Source: Mongoliimonas terrestris (GTDB lineage Bacteria > Pseudomonadota > Alphaproteobacteria > Rhizobiales > Pleomorphomonadaceae). From it: a stretch of DNA of 64,000 nt. A program made the position numbers and the translations under genes. The stretch covers positions 434,001 to 498,000 of the forward strand of contig NZ_MSIG01000002.1 in NCBI RefSeq assembly GCF_001927285.1. Reading direction: 5' to 3'. The notes beneath the pieces are model-generated. The model was not told the DNA's origin. It saw only the letters and a program-made list of their open reading frames with translations, and ran no database searches. Within the stretch, counting starts at the first letter, position 1. Each line of letters starts with the position of its first letter. Of this stretch, positions 37,308 through 46,793 are shown piece after piece.

Positions 37308-38840
37308 TCAGAGCGGGATGTTGTCGTGCTTCTTCCAGGGCTGTTCCATGTGCTTGTTGCGCAGGAGCCGGAGCGCCCGTGCCACGCGGCGGCGGGTGGA
37401 GTGCGGGAAGATGACCTCGTCGATGTAGCCGCGCTCCGCGGCGACGAACGGGTTGGCGAAGCGCGTCTCGTATTCCTTGATGCGCACCGCGATCCGCTCC
37501 GGGTCGGCGAGATCCGACCGGTAGAGGATCTCGGCCGCGCCCTTGGCGCCCATCACGGCGATCTCGGCGGTCGGCCAGGCGTAGTTGATGTCGCCGCCGA
37601 TGTGCTTGGACGCCATCACGTCGTAGGCGCCGCCGTAGGCCTTGCGGGTGATCACGGTGATCTTCGGCACGGTCGCCTGGGTGTAGGCGAAGAGGAGCTT
37701 GGCGCCGTGCTTGATCAGGCCGCCATACTCCTGCGCCGTGCCCGGCAGGAAGCCCGGCACGTCCACGAAGGTGAGGATCGGGATGTTGAAGCAGTCGCAG
37801 AAGCGGACGAAGCGCGCCGCCTTGCGACTGGCGTCGCTGTCGAGCACGCCGGCGAGCACCATCGGCTGGTTCGCCACCACGCCGACCGTCCGGCCCTCGA
37901 CGCGGCCGAAGCCGGTGATGATGTTCTTGGCGTGGGCGCCCTGGATCTCGAAGAAGTCGCCCTCGTCAAGCGTCTTCAGGATCAGCTCCTTCATGTCATA
38001 GGGCTTGTTGGCGTTGTCCGGAATCAGCGTGTCGAGCGACTTGTCGATCGCCTCGGCATCGTGATGACACTCGATCTCGGGCAGGTCCGCCTGGTTGTTC
38101 GACGGCAGGAGGTCGATCAGGCGGCGCATCTCCACCAGCGCCTCAATGTCGTTCTCGAAGGCGCCGTCGGCGATGGACGACTTGGTGGTGTGGATGGACG
38201 CACCGCCGAGCTGCTCGTGGGTCACCGTCTCGTTGGTGACGGTCTTCACCACGTCCGGGCCGGTCACATACATGTAGGACGTGTCGCGGACCATGAAGAT
38301 GAAGTCGGTCATGGCCGGCGAGTAGACGTCGCCGCCCGCGCACGGGCCCATGATGAGCGAGATCTGCGGGATGACGCCCGACGCGCGCACGTTGCGTTCG
38401 AACACCTCGCCGTAGCCGCCGAGGGCCGCGACGCCTTCCTGGATGCGGGCGCCGCCGGCGTCGAAGAGGCCGATGATGGGGGCGCGGTTCTTCAGCGCCA
38501 TGTCCTGGATCTTCACCATCTTCTCGGCGTGCGCCTCGGAGAGCGAGCCGCCGAACACGGTAAAGTCCTTGGCAAAGACGAAGATGACGCGGCCGTTGAC
38601 CGTGCCCCAGCCGGTCACCACGCCGTCGCCGGAGATCTTCTGGTCGGCCATGCCGAAGTCGGTCGCGCGGTGCTGGACGAACATGTCGAACTCCTCGAAG
38701 GAGCCCTCATCGAGCAGCACGGCGATGCGCTCGCGCGCGGTGAGCTTGCCCTTGGCATGCTGCGCCTCGATCCGGCGCTGGCCACCGCCGATGCGCGCCG
38801 CGTCCCGGCGTCGATCGAGTTCCTCGAGCACGTCCTTCAT
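37308..38840 (-). CDS. pccB: Propionyl-CoA carboxylase beta chain (carboxyltransferase)
   Basis: Transfers CO2 from biotin to propionyl-CoA, giving methylmalonyl-CoA. It has 510 residues. Motifs include [33 protein letters not shown] and [15 protein letters not shown], and the C-terminal DNIPL end is typical of PccB. The open frame upstream to 38891 is not conserved. pccA and methylmalonyl-CoA mutase are outside the window. Together with the phasin it suits a PHA/propionate-metabolising bacterium. Confidence 0.93.
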   Translation of the reverse strand: MKDVLEELDRRRDAARIGGGQRRIEAQHAKGKLTARERIAVLLDEGSFEEFDMFVQHRATDFGMADQKISGDGVVTGWGTVNGRVIFVFAKDFTVFGGSLSEAHAEKMVKIQDMALKNRAPIIGLFDAGGARIQEGVAALGGYGEVFERNVRASGVIPQISLIMGPCAGGDVYSPAMTDFIFMVRDTSYMYVTGPDVVKTVTNETVTHEQLGGASIHTTKSSIADGAFENDIEALVEMRRLIDLLPSNNQADLPEIECHHDAEAIDKSLDTLIPDNANKPYDMKELILKTLDEGDFFEIQGAHAKNIITGFGRVEGRTVGVVANQPMVLAGVLDSDASRKAARFVRFCDCFNIPILTFVDVPGFLPGTAQEYGGLIKHGAKLLFAYTQATVPKITVITRKAYGGAYDVMASKHIGGDINYAWPTAEIAVMGAKGAAEILYRSDLADPERIAVRIKEYETRFANPFVAAERGYIDEVIFPHSTRRRVARALRLLRNKHMEQPWKKHDNIPL

Positions 38841-39351
38841 TCCCGTCCCCTCGCCTGTCGAATGGTCGACTGTTGGTCTTGTCGTCCCCACGCATACCGC
38901 AGATGCGAAGCCCCGGCACTTTAGACGTTAGCCGACAGGGGACCACGTGACACGGCGGCGCGGCGCCGGGCGAAGGACCGGCGCATCGATGGTGATCCGT
39001 ATATTTGACAGTCTGGCACCGGTGTTCGAGCTTCGTTCCGCTCAGGCGAAAGCAGGCGTGCCGATCCAGCGGCACCACCGGGGAGGACGGGCCGCCCCGG
39101 CCAGGGCGAAGGCCTCGCCGATGGCCGCCCCCCGGTAACGGGGAGCGGCGAGAGCCGGAGTCTGACCGATGTCGCGAATGCGATGGAAGTTGGAGATCAC
39201 ACTCGGACGTTATGCGGATCGCTGGACAATCACGATCCGGATACAGATGGGTCGCTGATTACAGGAGCGGGCGGCTGCAACCGCCCGCTCCACTCCGTAA
39301 TTCTAGCACAGGCGCGGTCGCGATCAATTCCGCCGACGCGCTTCCCGGCCA
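38841..39351. other. Intergenic region between pccB and the amidase gene
   Basis: No gene or known RNA is recognised in these 510 bases, although GC-rich segments near 39080-39160 can fold. It includes the upstream region of pccB and the hairpin at 39264-39291. Confidence 0.5.
39264..39291 (-). terminator. Hairpin after the amidase-signature gene
   Basis: GGAGCGGGCGG/CCGCCCGCTCC, an 11-bp perfect stem with a 6-nt loop, 60 nt past the amidase stop. The minus-strand tail TGTAATC is not a T-run, so termination is uncertain. Confidence 0.4.
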
Positions 39352-40611
39352 TCATCCGCGGTCGATGGTCCGCTCCAGCCAGTCCGCGGCCGCAAGCGCA
39401 GTGCGGTCCTTGCCGAAGGGCGCGACGATCTGGACGCCGAGGGGCATTCCGGCGCCGTCGCGCAGGCCAGGCACGTTGACGGCGGGCACGCCGAGGAGGG
39501 TCCAGAGCGCGTTGAACTTCGGGTTGCCGGTGGCGCCGAGACCCTCCGGGGCGGCGCCCGGCGCGGAGGGCGTCATCAGGACGTCCACGTCCTGGAAGAG
39601 GTCGGCGAACTTGCGGCGGGCGGCATGGGCGGTCGACCGGGCGGCGTCGTAGGCGGTGGTGGAGAGGTGCCGGCCGTGGTCGAGGGCCTTGCGCAGTTCC
39701 GGCGCCAGGCTGGCCCCGTGGGTGTCGTACTCCCAGGCAAGCGATTCCGCGCCCTCGAAGTCGTTGATGATGCGGTGCGCGTCCGCCGCCTCGGCAAAGA
39801 GGCTCGGCAGGCTGACGTCGATCACCATGGCGCCGCGCGCGGTCGCCCGGCGGGCGAGGCTCTCCAGCGCGGAGCGCGTATCGGCCGACGCCTCCTCCCA
39901 CCGGTGGGTGCGGGCGAAGCCGATGCGGGGCGCGCCGAAATTCTTGGTGTCGACCCGGACCTCCCGGCCCGTGATGGCGGCCAGCACGAAGGCGCAGTCG
40001 GCCACATGGGGGGCGAACAGGCCGATGGTGTCGAGGTGCCAGGAGAAGGTCTTGACGCCGACCGTCGGCAGCAGCCGATAGGACGGCTTCAGCGCGGCGA
40101 CGCCGCAGAAGGCGGCCGGGCGGATGGTCGAGCCCGCCGTCTGGGTGCCGAACGCGAACGGCACCATGCCGGCCGCCACCGCCGCCGCGCTCCCGGACGA
40201 GGACCCGCCCGGCGTGCGGCTGGAATCGTGCGGGTTGGTGGTGACGGTCGGGTGCAGGTGCGCCAGTTCCGTCGTCCGCGTCTTGCCCACCACGATGCCG
40301 CCGGCGCGCCGCGTGAGGGTGACCACCGGGGCGTCCGCGCGCGGCTGCCAGCCCGCCCAGATGGGCGAGCCATACTCGGTCGGCATGTCGGCCGTGTCGA
40401 TGATATCCTTCACCGCGAAGGGCAGGCCGTGGAAGGCACCGCCCGGGTGTTCGGCCGCCCGGCGGCGGGCACCGTCCAGGTCCAGGTGCGCGAAGGCCCG
40501 CACGGTGCCCTCGCGGCGGTGGAGGGCTTCCTCGACACGATCGTAGACGCCCTGGATGGACAGCCGGTCGGAATCGAGGTCACGCAATAGTCCGAGTACC
40601 GACAGCATCAT
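39352..40611 (-). CDS. Amidase-signature family hydrolase
   Basis: Ser-cisSer-Lys amidase of about 419 residues. Lys68 is in FAVKDIIDT, GGSSSGS is at 135-141, and the nucleophile Ser161 is in GTQTAGSTIRPA. The substrate is unknown; absence of gatB/gatC neighbours and a somewhat short length argue against GatA. ATG 40609-40611 is chosen, with AGG 6 nt upstream; an in-frame ATG at 40627-40629 would add six residues. It is divergent from the histidine kinase gene. Confidence 0.85.
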   Translation of the reverse strand: MMLSVLGLLRDLDSDRLSIQGVYDRVEEALHRREGTVRAFAHLDLDGARRRAAEHPGGAFHGLPFAVKDIIDTADMPTEYGSPIWAGWQPRADAPVVTLTRRAGGIVVGKTRTTELAHLHPTVTTNPHDSSRTPGGSSSGSAAAVAAGMVPFAFGTQTAGSTIRPAAFCGVAALKPSYRLLPTVGVKTFSWHLDTIGLFAPHVADCAFVLAAITGREVRVDTKNFGAPRIGFARTHRWEEASADTRSALESLARRATARGAMVIDVSLPSLFAEAADAHRIINDFEGAESLAWEYDTHGASLAPELRKALDHGRHLSTTAYDAARSTAHAARRKFADLFQDVDVLMTPSAPGAAPEGLGATGNPKFNALWTLLGVPAVNVPGLRDGAGMPLGVQIVAPFGKDRTALAAADWLERTIDRG

Positions 40612-40646
40612 CCAACCTCGTCGGGGCATGGGCGTTAGGGAGAGCC

Positions 40647-43049
40647 GTGCATGAAAGCGTCTGGCAGCAGGTCATGCAAGTCCGCATGGGCGCGCATGCG
40701 CCCGGGCAGGTCCGCATCCGTTCGCACGCGCCCGGCGGTGCGCCCATGACCGACGACCTGCGCACCCTGTTCGACGGCGCTGACGCGGCCGAAACGCTGG
40801 AGCGGATGATGGGCGGGCTCCTCTCCGCCGCCCACGTGACCGGTTGGATCAAGGACCGGGACCGCCGCTACATCTACGTGACGCCGGCCTGGGAAAGCGA
40901 GGCGGGCTTTCCGGCGGCCGCGGCCCTCGGCGCGCGCGACGAGGACTTCCGCGCTCCCGACGTGGCCGCCCGCTACCGGGAGGTCGACGAGCGCATCCTG
41001 AAGGGCGGCGCGCCGGAAACGCGGGAGGACACCACGTCCGGCCCGGACGGCACGCGCTGGTTCATGGTCACCAAGTTTCCGGTGCGCGACGCCGCCGGAG
41101 GGGTGATCGGCATTGCGGGCGTCGCTACGGAAACCACGCCCTTCCGCTCGCTCCAGTCCACCCACCGGGCCGACGACGATCTCCTCAGCACCGTGCTGGA
41201 GTCCATGCCGGACCTGATCTGCCGGTTTACGCCCGACCTGGTGACGACCTTCGCCAACCCCGCCTTCACGGCGACCTATGCGCGGCTCGGCGAGACGCTG
41301 CAGGGCCGGTCGCTGGCGGGCGTCCTGCCCACGGCGGTGGCGGACGATCTTGCGGCGGCGGTGGCCCGCCTGTCGGTGCAGAACGAGCAGGCGACCTTCG
41401 ACGAAGTGACGCACGGCCAGAACGGCCGGGCACGCTGGCGCGAATACCGGATCCGCGGCGTGTTCTCGCCGGACGGCACCCTGCAGGAGGTGCAGGCGGT
41501 CGGCCGCGACGTGACGGAGGAGCGACGGTACCAGACCACGCTGGAGCGGATGGTGCTGACGGCCAACAGCCGGACCGCGCCGCTCGCCGAGACGGTGACG
41601 GCGCTGCTTGCGCTCGGCCTGGAGTTCTTCGACATGGACCTTGCCGGGATCGGCCGGTTCGTGGACGGGTCCTTCCAGGTGGAGCACCTGCAGCGGCGCG
41701 ACGGCTCGGTCGGCCTGCCGATCGGCCGCATCCCGGCGGAGGAGCGGCTCGCCCTCGTGGCGCACGACCACAACGAGCCGATCGCCATCGAGGACCTCGC
41801 CTCCCGCCGGCTGCCGCAGTTCCTGCTCGACGGGACCAAGCACATCAAGAGCTTCATCGGCCAGCGGATCGAGGTGGCCGGCTCCATCTACGGGACGGTG
41901 ATGTTCTGCGGCACCACGGCCCGCCACCGGCCGTTCCGGCCGAACGAACTGACCCTGCAGCGCCTGCTGTCGCAGTGGATGGCCTTCGTGTTCGAACGAC
42001 ACAACCAGATCGCCGCCCTCGGCCAGCGGCAGGCGGAGTTGCAGGTGATCCTGGAGAACGTGCCCGCCCATATCGTGACCCGCGGCCCGGACGGCGCGGT
42101 GCTGACCGCCAACGCGGCCGCCCGCGACCAGTCGGCGCCGGCCGTGGTCACCGAGGCGGATCGTGCGGCCCTGCAGAGCGGCGATCCGCTGCTCGGCCGG
42201 TTGGAGCGCTGGGAGGAGGCGGACGGACAGACCCGCTGGATGCGCACGGACCGGATCCCCTTCAAGGATCCGGCAAGCGCGGAGCCGCGGCTCCTGGTGG
42301 TCGCGACCGACGTTTCCGAGCTGATCGAGAAGGAGCAGGCGCTCGCCCAGGCGAACGAGGGGCTGAAGCAGTTCGCCTACATCGCCTCCCACGACCTGCA
42401 GGAGCCGCTTCGCAAGATCGGCACCTTCGCGGACATCCTCAGCCAGGGTCTTTCGGACGGCAACAAGGACGACGTGGACTATGCGCTGACGGTGATCAAG
42501 GAGGGCGCGCGGCGTTCGAGCCAGCTGATCCGGGATCTTCTGGCCTGGTCGCGGCTCACCAACCAGCCGATCGAGCGCCAGAGCATCCGCCTCGACGCCC
42601 TGGTGCGCGACACGCTGGCCGACGTCCTGGCCGGCCGACCGGACGCGGGGCTGACGGTGATCGACGCCCTCGACCCGGTCACCGTGATGGCGGACCAGAC
42701 CCAGGCGCGGCAGCTGGTGGAGAACCTGATCGTCAACGCCCTGAAGTATCGCGCGCCCGACCGTCCGGCCCGCCTCGTCCTGCGGCTCGCGCGGGAAGGC
42801 ACCCACGGGGCGGTGGTGCTGGAGGTGGAGGACAACGGCATCGGCTTCTCGCAGGACTATGCGGCGCTGATCTTCGAGCCGTTCCGGCGGCTCCACTCGG
42901 AACGGCAATACACCGGCACCGGAGTCGGCCTCGCCATCTGCGCGCGGGTCTGCGAGCGCCATGGCTGGACGATCGCTTGCACCGGGCGGCCGAACGAGGG
43001 CGCCACCTTCCGCGTGGAAATCCCACGCCGGGCCCTTGTGAACAGCTGA
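40647..43049 (+). CDS. PAS/GAF sensor histidine kinase
   Basis: Soluble multi-domain kinase of 800 residues from a GTG that has AGGGAGAG just upstream. A PAS domain covers about 55-165, a second PAS about 175-295, a GAF domain about 300-450, and a third PAS-like segment about 455-560. HisKA follows with YIASHDLQEPLRK (His582), then HATPase_c with ENLIVNALKY, VEDNGIGF and GTGVGLAI. No membrane segment is present. The SHDLQEPLR form is that of bacteriophytochrome-like kinases, but no chromophore Cys is identified. No response regulator is adjacent. A later start at 40746 (MTDDLRT) would drop 33 residues. Confidence 0.87.
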   Translation: MHESVWQQVMQVRMGAHAPGQVRIRSHAPGGAPMTDDLRTLFDGADAAETLERMMGGLLSAAHVTGWIKDRDRRYIYVTPAWESEAGFPAAAALGARDEDFRAPDVAARYREVDERILKGGAPETREDTTSGPDGTRWFMVTKFPVRDAAGGVIGIAGVATETTPFRSLQSTHRADDDLLSTVLESMPDLICRFTPDLVTTFANPAFTATYARLGETLQGRSLAGVLPTAVADDLAAAVARLSVQNEQATFDEVTHGQNGRARWREYRIRGVFSPDGTLQEVQAVGRDVTEERRYQTTLERMVLTANSRTAPLAETVTALLALGLEFFDMDLAGIGRFVDGSFQVEHLQRRDGSVGLPIGRIPAEERLALVAHDHNEPIAIEDLASRRLPQFLLDGTKHIKSFIGQRIEVAGSIYGTVMFCGTTARHRPFRPNELTLQRLLSQWMAFVFERHNQIAALGQRQAELQVILENVPAHIVTRGPDGAVLTANAAARDQSAPAVVTEADRAALQSGDPLLGRLERWEEADGQTRWMRTDRIPFKDPASAEPRLLVVATDVSELIEKEQALAQANEGLKQFAYIASHDLQEPLRKIGTFADILSQGLSDGNKDDVDYALTVIKEGARRSSQLIRDLLAWSRLTNQPIERQSIRLDALVRDTLADVLAGRPDAGLTVIDALDPVTVMADQTQARQLVENLIVNALKYRAPDRPARLVLRLAREGTHGAVVLEVEDNGIGFSQDYAALIFEPFRRLHSERQYTGTGVGLAICARVCERHGWTIACTGRPNEGATFRVEIPRRALVNS

Positions 43050-43144
43050 GCGAGGGAAGCGCCGGGCACGGAACCGCGGCCGTCACCCGATCGTCATCAC
43101 CATGGGATCCAACAGGACAGTCGAAGGGCCCGAGCGAGGTGAGC

Positions 43145-44365
43145 ATGGATGTCTATCGAAGCGCGCGCGACATGGCGCTCGCCGAACGGCCGGACCACCC
43201 GGTCTACTGCTTCCACAAGGGCGTGCTGGAGGCCGACGCCCGCGCCTTCCGCACCATGTTTCCCGGCAAGACCGCCTACGCGGTGAAGACCAACGGCGAA
43301 CCCTTCGTGCTCCAGACCCTCGCCGGGCTCGGCTACGACTGCTTCGACGTCGCCTCCCCGGCCGAGTTCGAGGCGGTGCGCGCGGTCGCGCCTCGGGCCG
43401 AGATGCTCTACATGCATCCGGTGAAAGCGCAGTCCGACATTCGGCTGGCGCTGGAGACCTTCCGGATCCGGGTGCTGGCGGTCGACCACGAGGACGAGGC
43501 GGCGAAGATTCTGCGCATCGTGCGGGCGCTCGACCTCGACCCGACCGAGATCACCCTCTCCGTGCGGATCGCCACCAAAGGCCACGCGGCCTACGAACTG
43601 TCGAAGAAGTTCGGCGCCGCGCCCGGCCACGCGGTGGAGCTGTTGCAGCGGATCCACAAGCTCGGCTTCCAGTGCGGCATCTGCTTCCACGTGGGCAGCC
43701 AGATCGAGGATCCGGACACCTACGAACGGGCGATCGCCTCGGCCGCCTGGGTGCGGTCGCGCGCGGGCGTGCCGCTGGCGGGGCTCGACGTCGGCGGCGG
43801 CTTTCCGGCGGTCTACGGGGCGGATCCGCGCAAGCGCGGCAACGGCATGCCGACCCTGCCGGCGCTGATGGAGCAGATCCGCTCCGACATCGCCGAGTGG
43901 GGGTTCGACGACGTGCCGCTGGTGGCCGAGCCTGGCCGCGTGGTGGTGGCGCACTGCCTGTCGCTGGTGGTGCGCGTGCTCCTGAAGAAGGGCCGGCGCC
44001 TCTACATCAACGACGGCATCTGGGCGTCGCTGTCCGACAGTTGGACCGGCAAGCTGACCTTGCCGGCGCGCCACATCCCCGATCCCGCTCGTCGCCGACG
44101 CACCGGCAACCCGAATACGCTGGTGGCCTACAAGGTCTGCGGCGCCACCTGCGACAGCGTCGACATCCTGTCCCGGCCGTTCTGGCTGCCGGAGACGGTG
44201 GATACGGGCGACTGGATCGAGATCGGCCACATCGGCGCCTACTCGCTGGCGCTCCGCACCCACTTCAACGGCTTCTATCCGGACCGGGTGGTGGAAGTGA
44301 CAACCGCCTTCGAGGAGGGCGGCGAGGTGTTCGGCACCGCCTCCGTGGAGACGATGGGGGAATAG
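43145..44365 (+). CDS. PLP-dependent decarboxylase (ornithine/lysine type, alanine-racemase fold)
   Basis: Fold-type III decarboxylase of 406 residues, related to eukaryotic-type ornithine decarboxylase and alphaproteobacterial lysine/ornithine decarboxylases. The PLP lysine is Lys48 in YAVKTN. GICFHVGSQIEDP, LDVGGGFPAVYG and EPGRVVVAHC form the phosphate and substrate sites, and VCGATCDSVDIL carries the active-site Cys and Asp from the partner subunit. Polyamine synthesis is the likely role. GAGGTGAGC precedes the ATG. It follows the kinase by 95 nt. Confidence 0.87.
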   Translation: MDVYRSARDMALAERPDHPVYCFHKGVLEADARAFRTMFPGKTAYAVKTNGEPFVLQTLAGLGYDCFDVASPAEFEAVRAVAPRAEMLYMHPVKAQSDIRLALETFRIRVLAVDHEDEAAKILRIVRALDLDPTEITLSVRIATKGHAAYELSKKFGAAPGHAVELLQRIHKLGFQCGICFHVGSQIEDPDTYERAIASAAWVRSRAGVPLAGLDVGGGFPAVYGADPRKRGNGMPTLPALMEQIRSDIAEWGFDDVPLVAEPGRVVVAHCLSLVVRVLLKKGRRLYINDGIWASLSDSWTGKLTLPARHIPDPARRRRTGNPNTLVAYKVCGATCDSVDILSRPFWLPETVDTGDWIEIGHIGAYSLALRTHFNGFYPDRVVEVTTAFEEGGEVFGTASVETMGE

Positions 44366-44394
44366 CCGCCGCGCTATCGCACCAGACGTGGAGA

Positions 44395-44419
44395 AGCCCG
44401 CCGGCGGAACCGGCGGGCT
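44395..44419. terminator. Hairpin between convergent decarboxylase and exported-protein genes
   Basis: AGCCCGCCGG/CCGGCGGGCT, a 10-bp stem with a 5-nt loop. The tails (CGATCG on plus, TCTCC on minus) are poor in T. It may serve both convergent genes. Confidence 0.5.
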
Positions 44420-44445
44420 CGATCGTTCGCGGAAGGCGCGCTGCC

Positions 44446-45117
44446 TTACTGGGCGTTGCGGGCTTCCTCAAGGGCGTCCATGCAGGCCTGCTCGTTGCCG
44501 GCAGCCTGCGCCTCGCGGGCGCGCTCCAGGGCGGCCATCTGCGTGCTGCTGCCGCTGGAGGCGCTGTCGAGACCCGGCTGGGTCAGCGTGCCGCCGGCCG
44601 AGCCGCCGGTTGAGGCGGTCGCGCCGGTGGTGTCCTCGGCGGCGCTCGCGGCCGTCTGGTTGCCCGACTGCTGCGACTGGGCGTCCTGGCCAGACATGGC
44701 GCGGGTCGGATCGCCGCCGTTGTCCGACTGGGCGAGCGGCATGGTGCCGCCGTCCTTGGAGATCTCGCCGGAGCCGGACCCGGCCTGGGCCGTGTCGCCG
44801 CTCATGCCGGTGCTGCCGGACGAACCGCCGGTGGTGGACGACGAGCCCGTGCCGGTGGTGGCCTGCTGGGTGTTCATGCTGTCCTGGCTGGTGCCGGACT
44901 GGCCCGGAGCGCCACCCGTCATGGCCTGGTCGGCGCTCTCCAGCGGTGCGAGGCTGCCGTCCTTGGAGATCTCGCCGGAGCTGCCGGACTGGACGGAGCC
45001 GGTCGCCTGCTGGCTGCTGGTGAACTGGGCGAGGTCGGCGGCGCAATCGGCGTAGGCCGGGGCGGCCCCGAGGGCGAGGAAGGCGATGCCGGCGAGGAGG
45101 GCTGTCTGACGTTTCAT
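44446..45117 (-). CDS. Exported Ser/Gly/Thr/Gln-rich repeat protein, unknown function
   Basis: The 223-residue precursor has a clear signal peptide (1-23, ending APAYADCA). The body is low-complexity Ser, Gly, Thr, Gln and Ala, with two copies of a motif: SGEISKDGSLAPLE near 48 and SGEISKDGGTMPLA near 117. A C-terminal helical segment (MAALERAREAQAAGNEQACMDALEEARNA, described here in parts at about 194-222) has one Cys, which could pair with the N-terminal Cys25. No family is recognised beyond similar exported proteins in Rhizobiales. GGAGACACGGG precedes the ATG. Confidence 0.78.
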   Translation of the reverse strand: MKRQTALLAGIAFLALGAAPAYADCAADLAQFTSSQQATGSVQSGSSGEISKDGSLAPLESADQAMTGGAPGQSGTSQDSMNTQQATTGTGSSSTTGGSSGSTGMSGDTAQAGSGSGEISKDGGTMPLAQSDNGGDPTRAMSGQDAQSQQSGNQTAASAAEDTTGATASTGGSAGGTLTQPGLDSASSGSSTQMAALERAREAQAAGNEQACMDALEEARNAQ

Positions 45118-45533
45118 CCCGTGTCTCCTGTTGTCGTCGGGGCGCCGGTCGTCCGTCTCCCGCATGGAGACGCCGGGTCGGCACCCGTGTCGGCCGGTTT
45201 GAAGCGCACGGCCGGCGCGACAGGGCGGCGGGAGGTCGGTTGAGGCGGGCACCGCACGGGACCGACATGTCGCGGTCCGGCCGGCGCTTACAGCAACGGG
45301 CACTCCCTCGCCCCTATCGATGACTACAACAGAGAATTCGTCAGCTTCGTTCCGAGGAAACGTCAGCAGCATCCCGATGCTGAAGCTTAAGCCTCAGTGT
45401 CCTTTCCAGTGTATCGAACCGGTCAAAGACAGGCGCAATGCGGTTTGACTGGATAATCGACATGGAACGTGCGCCGAGTCATCCGAAATCAACGCTCCGA
45501 TGGGCTCGGCGCAAACAATCACGCGGGCCGCCG
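45118..45533. other. Intergenic region upstream of the exported repeat protein
   Basis: No gene is supported. An EcfG-like pair, GGAAC (45349-45353) and TGTT (45328-45331) with a 17-bp spacer, reads toward the exported-protein gene. One base differs from the CGTT usual at -10. Confidence 0.35.
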
Positions 45534-46520
45534 TCAAGAGAAGCCGGCGACCGCGTGCGGTACGTAGGGCGCCTCGAGGGCGGCGATCTCGTCGTCGGTC
45601 AGGCGGACGGCGAGCGCCGCCACCGCGTCTTCCAAGTGCTGCATCTTCGTCGCGCCGATGATGGGGGCGGTGACGCCGGGCTTCTGGAGGACCCAGGCGA
45701 GCGCCACCTGGGCCCGCGGAAGCCCGCGTGCCTCGGCCACCGCGCCGACGGCCTCGATAACCTGCCGGTCGGCGCTCTCGGTCTTCTCGTAGAGCATCTT
45801 GTCGACCTTGTCGGAGCCGGCGCGCTCGGTCGCCGGCTCGACCGAGTACGGCCGGGTCAGCCGGCCGCGGGCGAGCGGCGACCAGGGGATGACGGCGACG
45901 CCCTCCTCGCGGCAGAGCGGGATCATCTCGCGCTCCTCCTCCCGGTAGAGGAGGTTCACGTGGTTCTGCATGGAGACGAAGCGGACCCAGCGGTTCTGGC
46001 GCTGGAGGCCGAGCGCCTTCATGAACTGCCATGCGGCCATGGAGGATGCGCCGATGTAGCGGGCCTTGCCAGCCTTGACGATGTCGTGGAGCGCTTCCAG
46101 CGTCTCCTCGAGCGGCGTCTCCGGGTCGAAGCGGTGGATCTGGTAGAGGTCCACGTAGTCGGTGCCGAGCCGGGTGAGGCTGGCGTCGATCTCGCCCATG
46201 ATGTGCTTGCGCGACAGGCCGGCCCCGTTGGGCTCATCCCGCATATGACCGTGCACCTTGGTGGCGATCACCACCTCGTCGCGCTTCATGTAGGCCTTCA
46301 CCGCCCGCCCGAGCACCTCCTCGCTGGCGCCGGTGGAGTAGACGTTGGCGGTGTCGAAGAAGGTGATCCCGGCCTCCACCGCGCGGCGGTAGAAGGGCTG
46401 GCTCTCCTCCTCCCGCAGAACCCAGCCGTGGCCGGGTCGGTCCGGGTCGCCGTAGCTCATGCAGCCGAGGCAGATGCGGGAGACCTTGAGGCCGGTGGTG
46501 CCGAATCGAACGTATTCCAT
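45534..46520 (-). CDS. Aldo/keto reductase (YajO/Tas-like)
   Basis: NADPH-dependent oxidoreductase of 328 residues with a TIM-barrel fold. The catalytic tetrad is visible as Asp in FFDTANVYS, the following Tyr, Lys in IATKVHG and His in LYQIHRFDP. It matches AKR families acting on sugars or xenobiotic carbonyls; the substrate is not predictable. The ATG at 46518-46520 has GAGGAG at 8-nt spacing. A G10 homopolymer lies about 80 nt upstream. Confidence 0.88.
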   Translation of the reverse strand: MEYVRFGTTGLKVSRICLGCMSYGDPDRPGHGWVLREEESQPFYRRAVEAGITFFDTANVYSTGASEEVLGRAVKAYMKRDEVVIATKVHGHMRDEPNGAGLSRKHIMGEIDASLTRLGTDYVDLYQIHRFDPETPLEETLEALHDIVKAGKARYIGASSMAAWQFMKALGLQRQNRWVRFVSMQNHVNLLYREEEREMIPLCREEGVAVIPWSPLARGRLTRPYSVEPATERAGSDKVDKMLYEKTESADRQVIEAVGAVAEARGLPRAQVALAWVLQKPGVTAPIIGATKMQHLEDAVAALAVRLTDDEIAALEAPYVPHAVAGFS

Positions 46521-46600
46521 GCGCATGGCTCCTCGCGAAAGGGTCGGCCGGAGAGTGGACGAGGATGGTGGAGGAGGAAAGACGGGGAAGAAGGATGGGT

Positions 46601-46610
46601 GGGGGGGGGG
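46601..46610 (+). repeat. G10 homopolymer tract
   Basis: Ten consecutive G on the plus strand (C10 on the coding strand of the aldo/keto reductase), 81-90 nt before its ATG. It is the longest mononucleotide run noticed in the window. Confidence 0.8.
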
Positions 46611-46646
46611 ACGGCCGCGTCCAGTGCGCGCGACGCTTCCCCTCGC

Positions 46647-46752
46647 TGCCGTCACCCCGGCGAAAGCCGGGGCCCAACCGACGGCAGCGGCATCCGCACG
46701 GCCGCGGGTCTGTCGCGGTCGGTTGGATCCCGGCGGACGCCGGGATGATGGT
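46647..46752. repeat. REP/BIME-like palindromic repeat, copy 2
   Basis: Two opposed units flank about 45 bp. The left unit is GCCGTCACCCCGGCGAAAGC and continues CGGGGCCCAACCGACGGC. The right unit is GTCGGTTGGATCCCGGCGGA then CGCCGGGATGATGG. Each folds as a CCCGGC/GCCGGG hairpin. It lies between the aminotransferase and aldo/keto reductase genes. Confidence 0.7.
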
Positions 46753-46793
46753 TTGGGGAGGCCTGGCGTTCAGCAGCCGCCCTCCCCTCGTCC

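Noticed and set aside
39080..39180. Cobalamin-like riboswitch (GAGAGCCGGAGTC stretch)
   Set aside because: Superficial likeness only; no B12 box, and no suitably oriented gene follows on the plus strand.
39352..40611. GatA subunit of Asp/Glu-tRNA amidotransferase
   Set aside because: The amidase signature is present, but gatB/gatC are not adjacent and the length is short; a generic amidase is safer.
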